A stretch of 64,000 nt of DNA from Stenotrophomonas maltophilia. GTDB lineage: Bacteria; Pseudomonadota; Gammaproteobacteria; Xanthomonadales; Xanthomonadaceae. This document shows positions 8,305-18,854 of this stretch, in pieces (the stretch's first letter is position 1; each line of letters starts with the position of its first letter). The stretch is taken from positions 7,766 through 71,765 of the forward strand of contig DEVL01000004.1 in the NCBI GenBank assembly GCA_002363385.1, given 5' to 3'. The notes beneath the pieces are model-generated. The model was not told where the DNA came from, did not search any database, and saw only the letters and a list, made by a program, of their open reading frames with translations. Both the position numbers and the translations under genes were made by a program.

Positions 8305-8592
8305 TCACCCCTGGATCACTGTTCGCATGCGATACCTGCTGAACAGCTCGACGGGATGAGACGCCGCGGTCACTGGATAGACCGACAGAAAGGCACCAAC
8401 GTCGGGGTCGTAATAACGCTGCTGCATGTAGGTCAGCCCAGACGAAGCATCGGAAGCATGGCCCGTGTAGCCCGGTGAATCCTCTGGTCCTTGCCCGATT
8501 GAGCCAGCATAGGATTCATGGACGAAGCGGGAGATGATCGTTCCTGCCTCGTCGCTTTGGGCTACCGGAGAGCCTGACGCGTCGCCGTTCCG
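8305..8592 (-). pseudogene. Rhs/YD-repeat core fragment, 5' truncated and frameshifted
   Basis: The frame opens after a TAA at 8593-8595 and ends at TGA 8305. It encodes the hallmark end of the Rhs core: GSPVAQSDEAGTIISRFVHE, then PGYTGHASDASSGLTYMQQR, YYDPDVGAFLSV. Intact proteins continue SxDPV; here the Asp is Tyr (SVYPVT). After RYR the frame is lost, while the sense continues in another frame (GRSVPLGFQAFVGLTSGKM) into the next gene. Upstream core repeats are absent. This is a dead remnant of a large polymorphic-toxin-type protein. Confidence 0.85.
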
Positions 8593-8706
8593 TTATCCGG
8601 CGCGTCGCGGATGGCGCAGGTGGGCACGTGGCGACTGCGCAACGAATCTGATCTCGGCGCTTGGCTTCACATTGGTCCAGGCCAACCAAACCCACTCACC
8701 CACTCA

Positions 8707-9165
8707 TCAATCGTCCTCCAGGACCTTGGAAACTCTGGAAATGTACACATCCGAGAACGAGCCTACGCAAGCGCCATTCACCGCACCCTCCTTGTACTTA
8801 CCTTGAATCATCACAAAGTAGACACCGGCAGTCAGACCCGCGGCCGAATCTTCATAGGTGGCACCACGACGGTCAACGTCGACACATGCTATGAAATCGA
8901 TACGACGCAGCCCATCCGCTGCGGGTCCGATGACATCTCTGCGCCCGCCTTCATGGAGAAGATATCCAAAGGTTGCCACCGCCTTGCCATCGTAGGACTC
9001 CGGGTTGGCCAGCAAGGCATGGATGGGTACTTGGCAATACTGCACCCCCTTGTAAGCACCACTCATCGCCTGGCATTTGCCGCCTTGACGCTCCGCCGCG
9101 CTGATCGGGATGGAGCACGTCAGCCCCACAGCGGCAAGGATCGCAAGACTAAATGTCCTTCTCAT
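8707..9165 (-). CDS. Exported protein of unknown function, distant paralogue C of the island family
   Basis: A 152-residue protein starting at ATG 9165, preferred over 9177 because GGAT lies at the right distance. It has a signal peptide (hydrophobic core, then SIPISAAERQ) and four cysteines. It shares the layout of the other two island proteins: an early Cys pair, SYDGKAVATFGYLLHEGG at the position of their YAGRxxxISGYL, then a hydrophobic-basic stretch. Similarity is weak but position and architecture agree. It lies between the two Rhs fragments. A DVDRRG segment and GAC near the C-terminus are distinct. Function unknown. Confidence 0.75.
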   Translation of the reverse strand: MRRTFSLAILAAVGLTCSIPISAAERQGGKCQAMSGAYKGVQYCQVPIHALLANPESYDGKAVATFGYLLHEGGRRDVIGPAADGLRRIDFIACVDVDRRGATYEDSAAGLTAGVYFVMIQGKYKEGAVNGACVGSFSDVYISRVSKVLEDD

Positions 9166-9445
9166 AGCATCCCGCATAGATCACCTCATCTGGCGTTGCA
9201 TTCGAAACTGCCGTCAACCTTACAGGTAGGCTGTTGTTGCCCGGCAGATCGATGTCAGTAGCTAAGAACTGGGCTTTCCCCGTGTAGAGATTGACCTTCA
9301 CTTCGAAGAGATCGTTCTGCAGCGCAGTGAAGTTCTGAGCCGACTCGATCAGTTTCCGATACGCTTGACATGGCAATCGCCACTGCGGGAAGAATGACTG
9401 CCCCCCATCGCCGCAACTGCCACACGTGGTCGCCAAGTTTGTGCA
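9149..9445 (-). pseudogene. Rhs-type protein N-terminal fragment, truncated at both ends
   Basis: The minus-strand frame reads CQAYRKLIESAQNFTALQND, then LFEVKVNLYTGKAQFLATDI, DLPGNNSLPVRL, the typical opening of a secreted YD-repeat/Rhs protein where the first beta-domain begins. It runs from the acnB terminator (no start codon in frame inside the fragment) and is cut off after about 90 codons where gene 8707-9165 starts. The rest of the core is missing, part of it reappearing at 8305-8592. A deletion of most of the toxin gene explains this. Confidence 0.75.
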
Positions 9446-9472
9446 AAAAAACCCCCGGCTTTCACCGGGGGT
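9445..9472 (-). terminator. Rho-independent terminator of acnB
   Basis: Read on the minus strand, an ACCCCCGG / CCGGGGGT stem with a short loop is followed by seven Ts. It lies 66 bases after the acnB stop and abuts the truncated Rhs fragment. Confidence 0.9.
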
Positions 9473-9485
9473 TTCTGTTTTCAGT

Positions 9486-9510
9486 CCATCGACCAACGGT
9501 CGATGGCTAC
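9486..9510 (-). repeat. GTAG-headed palindromic element (REP/SMAG type)
   Basis: On the minus strand GTAG is followed by the inverted repeat CCATCGACC / GGTCGATGG. The GTAG head plus stem-loop is the layout of Stenotrophomonas SMAG elements. Similar elements occur at 15901, 22336 and 33435. Confidence 0.7.
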
Positions 9511-9537
9511 CAAGGCCGGGCAGCGCCCGGCACCGGA

Positions 9538-12123
9538 TCAGGCAGCGACCGTACCGGCCACGTCCTGGTAGTCCTCGATCTGGTCGAAGTTCATGTAGCG
9601 GTAGATGTCCTTGCTGCTGGCATCCAGCACGCCAATATCGGCCATGTACTCTTCCTTGGTCGGGATGCGACCCAGACGCGAGCAGATCGCGGCCAGTTCG
9701 GCCGAACCCAGGTACACGTTGGAATTGCGGCCCAGACGGTTCGGGAAGTTGCGGGTCGAGGTCGAGAACACCGTCGCGCCCTCGCGCACCTGCGCCTGGT
9801 TGCCCATGCACAGCGAGCAGCCCGGCATTTCCATGCGGGCGCCAGCGGTGCCGAAGGTGCCGTAATGGCCTTCCTTGGTCAGCTCGGAGGCATCCATCTT
9901 GGTCGGCGGGGCCACCCACAGCTTGGTCGGGATGTCGCGCTTGCCTTCCAGCAGCTTGGCGGCCGCACGGAAGTGACCGATGTTGGTCATGCACGAACCG
10001 ATGAACACTTCGTCGATGGCCGCACCGGCCACGTCGGACAGTGTCTTGACGTCATCCGGATCGTTCGGGCAGGCCACGATCGGCTCGTGGATATCGGCCA
10101 GGTCGATCTCGATGACGGCGGCGTATTCGGCGTCGGCATCCGGAGCCAGCAGCTCCGGGTTGGCCAGCCAGGCTTCCATCTTCTCGATGCGGCGTGCCAG
10201 CGAACGGGCGTCCTGGTAACCCTCGGCGATCATCCACTTCAGCAGCGTAATGTTGCTGGTGAGGTACTCGATGATCGGCTCCTTGTTCAGGTGCACCGAG
10301 CAACCGGCGGCCGAACGTTCGGCCGAGGCATCGGACAGTTCGAACGCCTGCTCGACCTTCAGGTCCGGCAGGCCTTCGATTTCCAGGATGCGGCCGGAGA
10401 AGATGTTCTTCTTGCCCGCCTTGGCCACGGTCAGCAGACCGGACTTGATCGCATACAGCGGGATCGCGTTGACCAGATCACGCAGGGTCACGCCCGGCTG
10501 CATCGTGCCCTTGAAGCGGACCAGCACCGATTCGGGCATGTCCAGCGGCATCACGCCGGTGGCCGCGGCGAAGGCGACCAGACCCGAGCCGGCCGGGAAC
10601 GAAATGCCCACCGGGAACCGGGTGTGCGAGTCGCCACCGGTGCCGACGGTGTCGGGCAGCAGCATGCGGTTGAGCCAGCTGTGGATCACGCCGTCGCCCG
10701 GGCGCAGCGAGATGCCGCCACGGGTGGAGATGAACTCCGGCAGGGTGTGGTGGGTCTTGACGTCCACCGGCTTCGGGTACGCCGCGGTGTGGCAGAACGA
10801 CTGCATCACCAGGTCGGCCGAGAAGCCCAGGCAGGCCAGATCCTTCAGCTCGTCACGGGTCATCGGGCCGGTGGTGTCCTGCGAGCCCACCGAGGTCATC
10901 TTCGGTTCGCAGTAGGTGCCCGGGCGCATGCCCTGGCCTTCCGGCAGGCCACAGGCGCGGCCGACCATCTTCTGCGCCAGCGAGAAGCCCTTTCCGGTAT
11001 CGGGCGGGTCCATCGGCAGGCGGAACAGATCGGTCGGGGCCAGGCCCAGCGCTTCACGCGCCTTGGCGGTCAGGCCGCGGCCGATGATCAGCGGAATGCG
11101 GCCACCGGCGCGCACTTCGTCGAACAGCACGTCGGACTTGACCTTGAACTCGGCGATGACGGCGCCGTCCTTCAGGGCCTTGCCGTCGTACGGGCGCAGC
11201 TCGATCACATCGCCCATGTTCATCTGCGACACGTCGAGTTCGATCGGCAGGGCGCCGGCGTCTTCCATCGTGTTGTAGAAGATCGGCGCGATCTTCGAGC
11301 CCAGGCACACGCCACCGAAGCGCTTGTTCGGGATGAACGGAATGTCCTCGCCAGTGAACCACAGCACCGAGTTGGTGGCCGACTTGCGGCTGGAACCGGT
11401 ACCGACCACGTCGCCCACGTAGGCGACCAGGTGACCCTTGTCCTTCAGCGATTCGATGAACTTGACCGGGCCGCGCTTGCCGTCTTCTTCCGGCTCAATG
11501 CCATCACGCTTGTTCTTCAGCATCGCCAGGGCGTGCAGCGGGATGTCCGGGCGGGTGGTGGCGTCCGGCGCCGGCGACAGGTCATCGGTGTTGGTTTCGC
11601 CGGTCACCTTGAGCACGGTGATGGTCAGGCTTTCCGGCACCTGCGGACGGCTGGTGAACCACTCGGCATCGGCCCAGCTCTGCAGCACGCCCTGTGCGTT
11701 CGCGTTGCCGGCCTTGGCCTTTTCCTGCACGTCGTGGAAGGCATCGAACACCAGCAGGGTGTTCTTCAGTGCATCGGCGGCAATCGCACCAACGGTGGCG
11801 TCGTCCAGCAGCTGGACCAGCGGCGCGACGTTGTAACCGCCAAGCATGGTGCCCAGCAGTTCGGTGGCGCGCTCGCGCGTGATCAGCGGATTGACTTCGC
11901 TGCCCAGCGCGATCGCGGCCAGGTACGAGGCCTTGACCTTGGCAGCGTCATCGACGCCGGCCGGCACGCGGTGGGTCAGCAGTTCCAGCAGGAACTCGGC
12001 TTCGCCGGCCGGCGGGTTCTTCAGCAGCTCGATGACGTCGGCCGTCTGCTGGGCGCTCAGCGGCAGCGGCGGGATGCCAAGCGCGGCGCGCTCGGCTACG
12101 TGGTGGCGGTAGGCTTCCAACAT
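9538..12123 (-). CDS. acnB: Bifunctional aconitate hydratase 2 / 2-methylisocitrate dehydratase AcnB
   Basis: Interconverts citrate and isocitrate in the TCA cycle through cis-aconitate, with a [4Fe-4S] cluster; also able to act on 2-methylisocitrate in this family. The 861-residue protein begins with the AcnB-specific HEAT-like domain (MLEAYRHHVAERAALG) and swivel domain before the catalytic core, unlike AcnA. Cluster cysteines are visible in GSCMTNIGHF and PGCSLCMGNQ near the C-terminus. The downstream terminator at 9445-9472 ends the transcript. Divergent start region is shared with no gene; vapC lies 49 bases upstream on the same strand. Confidence 0.97.
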   Translation of the reverse strand: MLEAYRHHVAERAALGIPPLPLSAQQTADVIELLKNPPAGEAEFLLELLTHRVPAGVDDAAKVKASYLAAIALGSEVNPLITRERATELLGTMLGGYNVAPLVQLLDDATVGAIAADALKNTLLVFDAFHDVQEKAKAGNANAQGVLQSWADAEWFTSRPQVPESLTITVLKVTGETNTDDLSPAPDATTRPDIPLHALAMLKNKRDGIEPEEDGKRGPVKFIESLKDKGHLVAYVGDVVGTGSSRKSATNSVLWFTGEDIPFIPNKRFGGVCLGSKIAPIFYNTMEDAGALPIELDVSQMNMGDVIELRPYDGKALKDGAVIAEFKVKSDVLFDEVRAGGRIPLIIGRGLTAKAREALGLAPTDLFRLPMDPPDTGKGFSLAQKMVGRACGLPEGQGMRPGTYCEPKMTSVGSQDTTGPMTRDELKDLACLGFSADLVMQSFCHTAAYPKPVDVKTHHTLPEFISTRGGISLRPGDGVIHSWLNRMLLPDTVGTGGDSHTRFPVGISFPAGSGLVAFAAATGVMPLDMPESVLVRFKGTMQPGVTLRDLVNAIPLYAIKSGLLTVAKAGKKNIFSGRILEIEGLPDLKVEQAFELSDASAERSAAGCSVHLNKEPIIEYLTSNITLLKWMIAEGYQDARSLARRIEKMEAWLANPELLAPDADAEYAAVIEIDLADIHEPIVACPNDPDDVKTLSDVAGAAIDEVFIGSCMTNIGHFRAAAKLLEGKRDIPTKLWVAPPTKMDASELTKEGHYGTFGTAGARMEMPGCSLCMGNQAQVREGATVFSTSTRNFPNRLGRNSNVYLGSAELAAICSRLGRIPTKEEYMADIGVLDASSKDIYRYMNFDQIEDYQDVAGTVAA

Positions 12124-12172
12124 GACAACTCCCGGGTGATTCTTTGAAAGAATGCGGTTTAAAAGTATGGGC

Positions 12173-12571
12173 TCAGGCGTGCGGCACGATCAGCTTCAGG
12201 CCCTTGAAGTAGTCGCGGTAAAACGTATCGTTCCAGGTGATCAGGCCATCGCACTGCAGCAGTGCATGCGACCCGACCATGAATTCATCCAGCCCGCGTG
12301 GCTTGGCACCCCGCTGCCGGTGGCGGCGGTGCATCTCACCGGCGCGCAATGCGGATTTGGCCTCCAGCGGACTGAAGTGGACGCCCATTTCCTCCAGCGC
12401 CTCCTGCACTTCGGCGCCGCCGCGCAGCGACGCGCAGATCTCGGCCAGGGTCACTCCGCAGATCACCACGCGGCCGCCGACCAGGCTCTGGCGCAGGCCC
12501 GCTTCGACCGCATCGGCCTGCGGACCATTGCTGAGCAGCTCGATCAGCACCGGTGAATCGACGGCGATCAT
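12173..12571 (-). CDS. vapC: PIN-domain toxin of a VapBC-type module
   Basis: A 132-residue PIN-domain protein, predicted Mg-dependent ribonuclease. Visible acidic residues of the PIN active site are Asp5 (MIAVDSPVLIELL), Glu in TLAEICASL, Asp in LDEFMVGSHAL and Asp in ITWNDTFYRDYF. ATG 12571 lies 7 bases after the antitoxin stop, with GAGGAA upstream; GTG 12574 is an alternative. It forms a two-gene operon with the upstream AbrB-type antitoxin. RNA target unknown. It sits between the two aconitase genes, an insertion relative to a simple acnB-acnA arrangement. Confidence 0.88.
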   Translation of the reverse strand: MIAVDSPVLIELLSNGPQADAVEAGLRQSLVGGRVVICGVTLAEICASLRGGAEVQEALEEMGVHFSPLEAKSALRAGEMHRRHRQRGAKPRGLDEFMVGSHALLQCDGLITWNDTFYRDYFKGLKLIVPHA

Positions 12572-12578
12572 CACGCGC

Positions 12579-12803
12579 TCATTCCTCGTCGCGGACCGCG
12601 CGCACGGCCGCTTCGGCCGAATCGAAACCATCGAGCGCGAATTTGCCGCGGGCACGGGAGATCGCATCGTCCACGCTCTTGCGCAGGATGATGCGGCTGC
12701 CCTCGAGCTCCACCTTCAGCTGGGTGCCCTTGGTCAGGCCAAGCGCATCACGGACCGCCTTGGGCAAGGTGATCTGCCCGCGTTCTGCAACGGTAGCTTC
12801 CAT
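12579..12803 (-). CDS. vapB: AbrB/MazE-type antitoxin of the VapBC module
   Basis: A 74-residue protein with a SpoVT/AbrB DNA-binding fold: VAERGQITLPKAVRDALGL, KGTQLKVELEGSRIIL. The C-terminal tail (DDAISRARGKFALDG, ending RDEE) would wrap the toxin. ATG 12803 is chosen because GGAGGG lies 7 bases upstream; a GTG 24 bases earlier would place this Shine-Dalgarno inside the gene. The promoter region carries repeated AAGTATG boxes, fitting autorepression by the antitoxin or the complex. Confidence 0.88.
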   Translation of the reverse strand: MEATVAERGQITLPKAVRDALGLTKGTQLKVELEGSRIILRKSVDDAISRARGKFALDGFDSAEAAVRAVRDEE

Positions 12804-12817
12804 CGGTACGCCCTCCA

Positions 12818-12858
12818 AAGTATGCACAAATTATACATACTTCCGTGGGCATACTTCC
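12818..12858 (-). promoter_or_regulatory. vapBC promoter with repeated AAGTATG operator boxes
   Basis: On the minus strand a perfect TATAAT (12835-12830) is flanked by an inverted pair AAGTATG ... CATACTT (12842-12836 and 12824-12818), and a second direct copy of GGAAGTATG lies 14 bases upstream (12858-12850). Boxes overlapping the -10 element are the expected place for VapBC autoregulation. No good -35 hexamer is seen at 17 bases. Confidence 0.65.
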
Positions 12859-13086
12859 ACCGGAGTCCCGATCTGTCCGCCAAGGCCCTTGGCACAGAAA
12901 GGATCTGTCTCATCCATGACACGAGGGATACACATCTCCGTGTAGCCTGAGACCAACTGCCGCAGGTGGGCGCCGCGCTGAATCGTTCATACTCGGGACG
13001 ATCGCCGGCCTGCCGGTCAGCGGCGAACGCAAGCAGGTCTGCCTCGGGCGGGCCAACGCAAGCCATCCGCAAGAGGAGTTTCTGCA

Positions 13087-15843
<2,757 letters not shown>

Positions 15844-15900
15844 GCCAGCCGGCACGGTGCCGGCGATACCGGGTCACGCCCCTGCGGCCGTGTCCTTCCG

Positions 15901-15927
15901 GTAGCCCACGACCAACGGTCGTGGGCA
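15901..15927 (+). repeat. GTAG-headed palindromic element (REP/SMAG type)
   Basis: GTAG followed by the inverted repeat CCCACGACC / GGTCGTGGG with loop AAC, in the gap between acnA and rpfB. Same layout as the elements at 9486, 22336 and 33435. Confidence 0.75.
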
Positions 15928-16088
15928 GGAACCGCGCATGTCGCAAACAGCGCGCCCCGCAGTCACTCTGCGGCCGTTCTTCACGGACCCTTCGCGTTTT
16001 CCATTCGGGACGGTATGCTGCCAAGGCATGAAACGACGGATACTCTCCGTCATCGCATCACATCATCCACGTTTCCTGGAGGGGGAAT

Positions 16089-17765
16089 ATGAGTCTGGAA
16101 CGACCCTGGCTGCAGAGTTATCCCAAAGGCGTACCCGCCGAGATCGACGTCAACGAGTTCCATTCGGTCTCGGCCGTCTTCGACACCTCGGTGGCCAAGT
16201 TCCGCGACCGCCCCGCCTACTCCAGTTTCGGCAAGGTTCTGACCTACGGGGAAACGGACGCACTGGTCGAACAGTTCGCCGCCTACCTGCTCGGTGAACT
16301 GCAGCTCAAGAAGGGTGACCGCGTTGCCCTGATGATGCCCAACTGCCTGCAGTACCCGATCGCGACCTTCGGCGTGCTGCGTGCCGGTCTGACCGTGGTC
16401 AACGTCAACCCGCTGTACACCGCCCGCGAGCTCAAGCACCAGCTGGTGGATTCCGGCGCGGCCGTGCTGGTGGTGGTCGACAACTTCTGCGACACCGTGC
16501 AGCAGGTCATTGCCGATACCCCGATCAAGCAGGTGGTGACCACCGGCCTGGGCGACCTGCTCGGTGCCAAGGGCATCGTGGTGAACTTCGTACTGAAGTA
16601 CATCAAGAAGATGGTGCCCAACTACAGCCTGCGCGGCGCGATCCGCTTCAACCAGGCGCTCAAGCTCGGCAGCCGCCACACCCTGCCCAAGGTCGAGATC
16701 GATCACGACGATGTCGCCTTCCTGCAGTACACCGGCGGCACCACCGGCGTGGCCAAGGGCGCGATGCTGACCAACCGCAACCTGGTCGCCAACATGCAGC
16801 AGGCCTCGGCGTGGATCTCCGCCTCGGGGATCGAGATGGGCAAGGAGGTGATCATCACCGCCCTGCCGCTGTACCACATTTTCGCATTGACGGCGAACGG
16901 CTTGGTCTTCATGAAGTTCGGTGGGTGCAATTATCTGATCACCAATCCGCGCGACATGAAGGGCTTCGTCAAGGAGCTCAAGGCCACTCGCTTCACCGCG
17001 ATCACCGGCGTCAACACGTTGTTCAACGGCCTGCTCAACACCCCCGGCTTCGACGAGATCGATTTCTCCTCGCTGAAGGTCACCCTGGGTGGCGGCATGG
17101 CGGTGCAGCGTGCCGTTGCCGAGCGCTGGAAGAAGGTCACCGGCGTGACCCTGGTCGAGGCCTACGGCCTGACCGAGACCTCGCCGGCCGCCTGCATCAA
17201 TCCGCTCAGCCTGGCCGAGTACAACGGCGCGATCGGCCTGCCGATTCCGTCCACCGACGCCTGCGTCAAGGACGATAACGGTCAGACCCTGCCCGCCGGC
17301 GAGGTCGGCGAGCTGTGCATCAAGGGCCCGCAGGTGATGAAGGGCTACTGGCAGCGCCCGGAAGACACCGCCGCAGCGGTCGATGCCGAGGGCTGGCTGC
17401 ACACCGGCGACATGGCGCGGATGGACGAACAGGGCTTCTTCTACATCGTGGACCGCAAGAAGGACATGATCCTGGTGTCCGGCTTCAACGTGTACCCCAA
17501 TGAGGTCGAAGACGTCATCGCGATGATGCCCGGCGTGCTCGAAGTCGCTGCGGTCGGCGTGCCCGATGACAAGTCCGGCGAAGTGGTCAAAGTGGTCATC
17601 GTCAAGAAGGACCCCAACCTCACCGCGGAGATGGTCAAGGAACACGCGCGTGCCAATCTGACCGGCTACAAGCACCCGCGCATCGTGGAGTTCCGCAAGG
17701 AGCTGCCGAAGACCAACGTCGGCAAGATCCTGCGTCGCGAACTGCGCGATACGCCCGCGCCGTAA
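16089..17765 (+). CDS. rpfB: Long-chain fatty acyl-CoA ligase RpfB/FadD
   Basis: Activates fatty acids to acyl-CoA through an acyl-AMP; in the rpf cluster of xanthomonads this enzyme is involved in DSF signal turnover and in supplying fatty acids. The 558-residue protein has the AMP-binding P-loop YTGGTTGVAKGAM (about 214-226), the signature around GWLHTGDMARMDEQGFFYIV and DRKKDMILVSGFNVYPNEVE, and the C-terminal catalytic lysine context TNVGKILRREL. ATG 16089 follows GGAGGGGG. It lies upstream of rpfF with a terminator between them, so rpfF probably also has its own promoter. Confidence 0.94.
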   Translation: MSLERPWLQSYPKGVPAEIDVNEFHSVSAVFDTSVAKFRDRPAYSSFGKVLTYGETDALVEQFAAYLLGELQLKKGDRVALMMPNCLQYPIATFGVLRAGLTVVNVNPLYTARELKHQLVDSGAAVLVVVDNFCDTVQQVIADTPIKQVVTTGLGDLLGAKGIVVNFVLKYIKKMVPNYSLRGAIRFNQALKLGSRHTLPKVEIDHDDVAFLQYTGGTTGVAKGAMLTNRNLVANMQQASAWISASGIEMGKEVIITALPLYHIFALTANGLVFMKFGGCNYLITNPRDMKGFVKELKATRFTAITGVNTLFNGLLNTPGFDEIDFSSLKVTLGGGMAVQRAVAERWKKVTGVTLVEAYGLTETSPAACINPLSLAEYNGAIGLPIPSTDACVKDDNGQTLPAGEVGELCIKGPQVMKGYWQRPEDTAAAVDAEGWLHTGDMARMDEQGFFYIVDRKKDMILVSGFNVYPNEVEDVIAMMPGVLEVAAVGVPDDKSGEVVKVVIVKKDPNLTAEMVKEHARANLTGYKHPRIVEFRKELPKTNVGKILRRELRDTPAP

Positions 17766-17793
17766 CGGCTGCCCAACCGTTGCCTGTCCACAG

Positions 17794-17823
17794 GGCCCCT
17801 GCCGGCAACGGCGGGGGCCTTTT
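17794..17823 (+). terminator. Rho-independent terminator after rpfB
   Basis: Stem GGCCCCTGCCG / CGGCGGGGGCC with loop GCAA, followed by TTTTG, 28 bases after the rpfB stop. It separates rpfB from rpfF (start 17924), leaving about 100 bases for an rpfF promoter. Confidence 0.85.
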
Positions 17824-17923
17824 GCATGGTGTGAGATGCCGGGGGTGTAGGATCGCGGCGTGTGGACCCGTCAGGCCCGCCGCCCACCGTCCTCCCAGCG
17901 GGCCAGCCTCCGAGGAAACTGCC

Positions 17924-18793
17924 ATGAGCACCATTGAAAAGCTGCCCGTCAATCATCGCTACGCCACCATCCGCACCGCGACCACCGGCAACGACGATGC
18001 CCATTGGCTCTACATGCACGCCGATGCCTCCAGCGGCATCCGCCCGTGCTGCCGCAAGGACATGCTCGATGAGATGTGGAATTTCATGAGTGCGATCACC
18101 CGCACCCCGGCCGAACGCAACAGCGGCAAGCTGCGCCACTTCGTGCTGGCCTCCGATGCGAATGCCTACAATCTGGGCGGCGATCTGGACCTGTTCACCC
18201 GGCTCATCCGCGAGGGCAACCGCGACCGCCTGCTGACCTACGCACAGCGCTGCGTGGAAGGCGTGCACCACCTGCACACCGGCTTCGGGGGTGACGTACG
18301 CTCGATCGCGCTGATCCAGGGTGACGCGCTCGGCGGTGGCCTGGAAATGGCACTGGCCTGCCACACCATCGTGGCCGAGGAAGGCTGCGGCATGGGCCTG
18401 CCGGAAGTGCTGTTCGGCCTGTTCCCGGGCATGGGCGCCTACTCGTTCCTGTGCAAGCGCGTGGCCCCGCAGCAGGCCGAGAAGATCATCCTGGACGGCC
18501 GCGTGTATTCCTCCGAAGAGATGTACGCCATGGGCGTGGTCGACGTGCTGGTGCCCAAGGGTCAGGGCGTCAAGGCCGTGGAGGATCTGATCCGCCAGCA
18601 TCAGCGCATTCCGCACTCGTACCTGGCGATGAATGCCGCGCGCAACCTGGCCCAGGCCGTGCGCTATGACGAACTGCTGGAGATCACCAAGGTGTGGGTG
18701 GATTCCGCACTCGCCTTGGGCGACAAGTCGCTGCGCACGATGGACCGCCTGATCAAGGCCCAGACCCGCCGCGCGACCCTCGACGTCGCCTGA
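17924..18793 (+). CDS. rpfF: DSF synthase RpfF
   Basis: Crotonase-fold enzyme that makes the diffusible signal factor, a cis-2-unsaturated fatty acid, by dehydrating 3-hydroxyacyl-ACP and cleaving the thioester. The 289-residue length equals that of the Xanthomonas enzyme. The two catalytic glutamates fall exactly at Glu141 (GDALGGGLEMALA) and Glu161 (MGLPEVLFG). ATG 17924 is preceded by GAGGAAAC; a long in-frame upstream extension crosses the rpfB terminator and is rejected. It converges on rpfC, with a shared palindromic terminator in between. Confidence 0.97.
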   Translation: MSTIEKLPVNHRYATIRTATTGNDDAHWLYMHADASSGIRPCCRKDMLDEMWNFMSAITRTPAERNSGKLRHFVLASDANAYNLGGDLDLFTRLIREGNRDRLLTYAQRCVEGVHHLHTGFGGDVRSIALIQGDALGGGLEMALACHTIVAEEGCGMGLPEVLFGLFPGMGAYSFLCKRVAPQQAEKIILDGRVYSSEEMYAMGVVDVLVPKGQGVKAVEDLIRQHQRIPHSYLAMNAARNLAQAVRYDELLEITKVWVDSALALGDKSLRTMDRLIKAQTRRATLDVA

Positions 18794-18817
18794 GTCCTCC
18801 CCTCCCCTGTGTTGTTC

Positions 18818-18844
18818 AAGCCCGGCGGCCGCCGGGCTTTTTTT
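18818..18844 (+). terminator. Terminator between convergent rpfF and rpfC
   Basis: The palindrome AGCCCGGCGG / CCGCCGGGCT is followed by seven Ts on the plus strand, 25 bases after the rpfF stop. Only two As precede it, so it serves rpfF best; rpfC stops 11 bases beyond. Confidence 0.88.
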
Positions 18845-18854
18845 ATGCTCCCGC

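Noticed and set aside
9370..12147. A 925-codon plus-strand open frame over acnB
   Set aside because: Fully antisense to acnB, which has clear family motifs.
17780..17923. A longer RpfF starting about 48 codons earlier
   Set aside because: The extension runs through the rpfB terminator, and ATG 17924 gives exactly the known family length with a good ribosome site.
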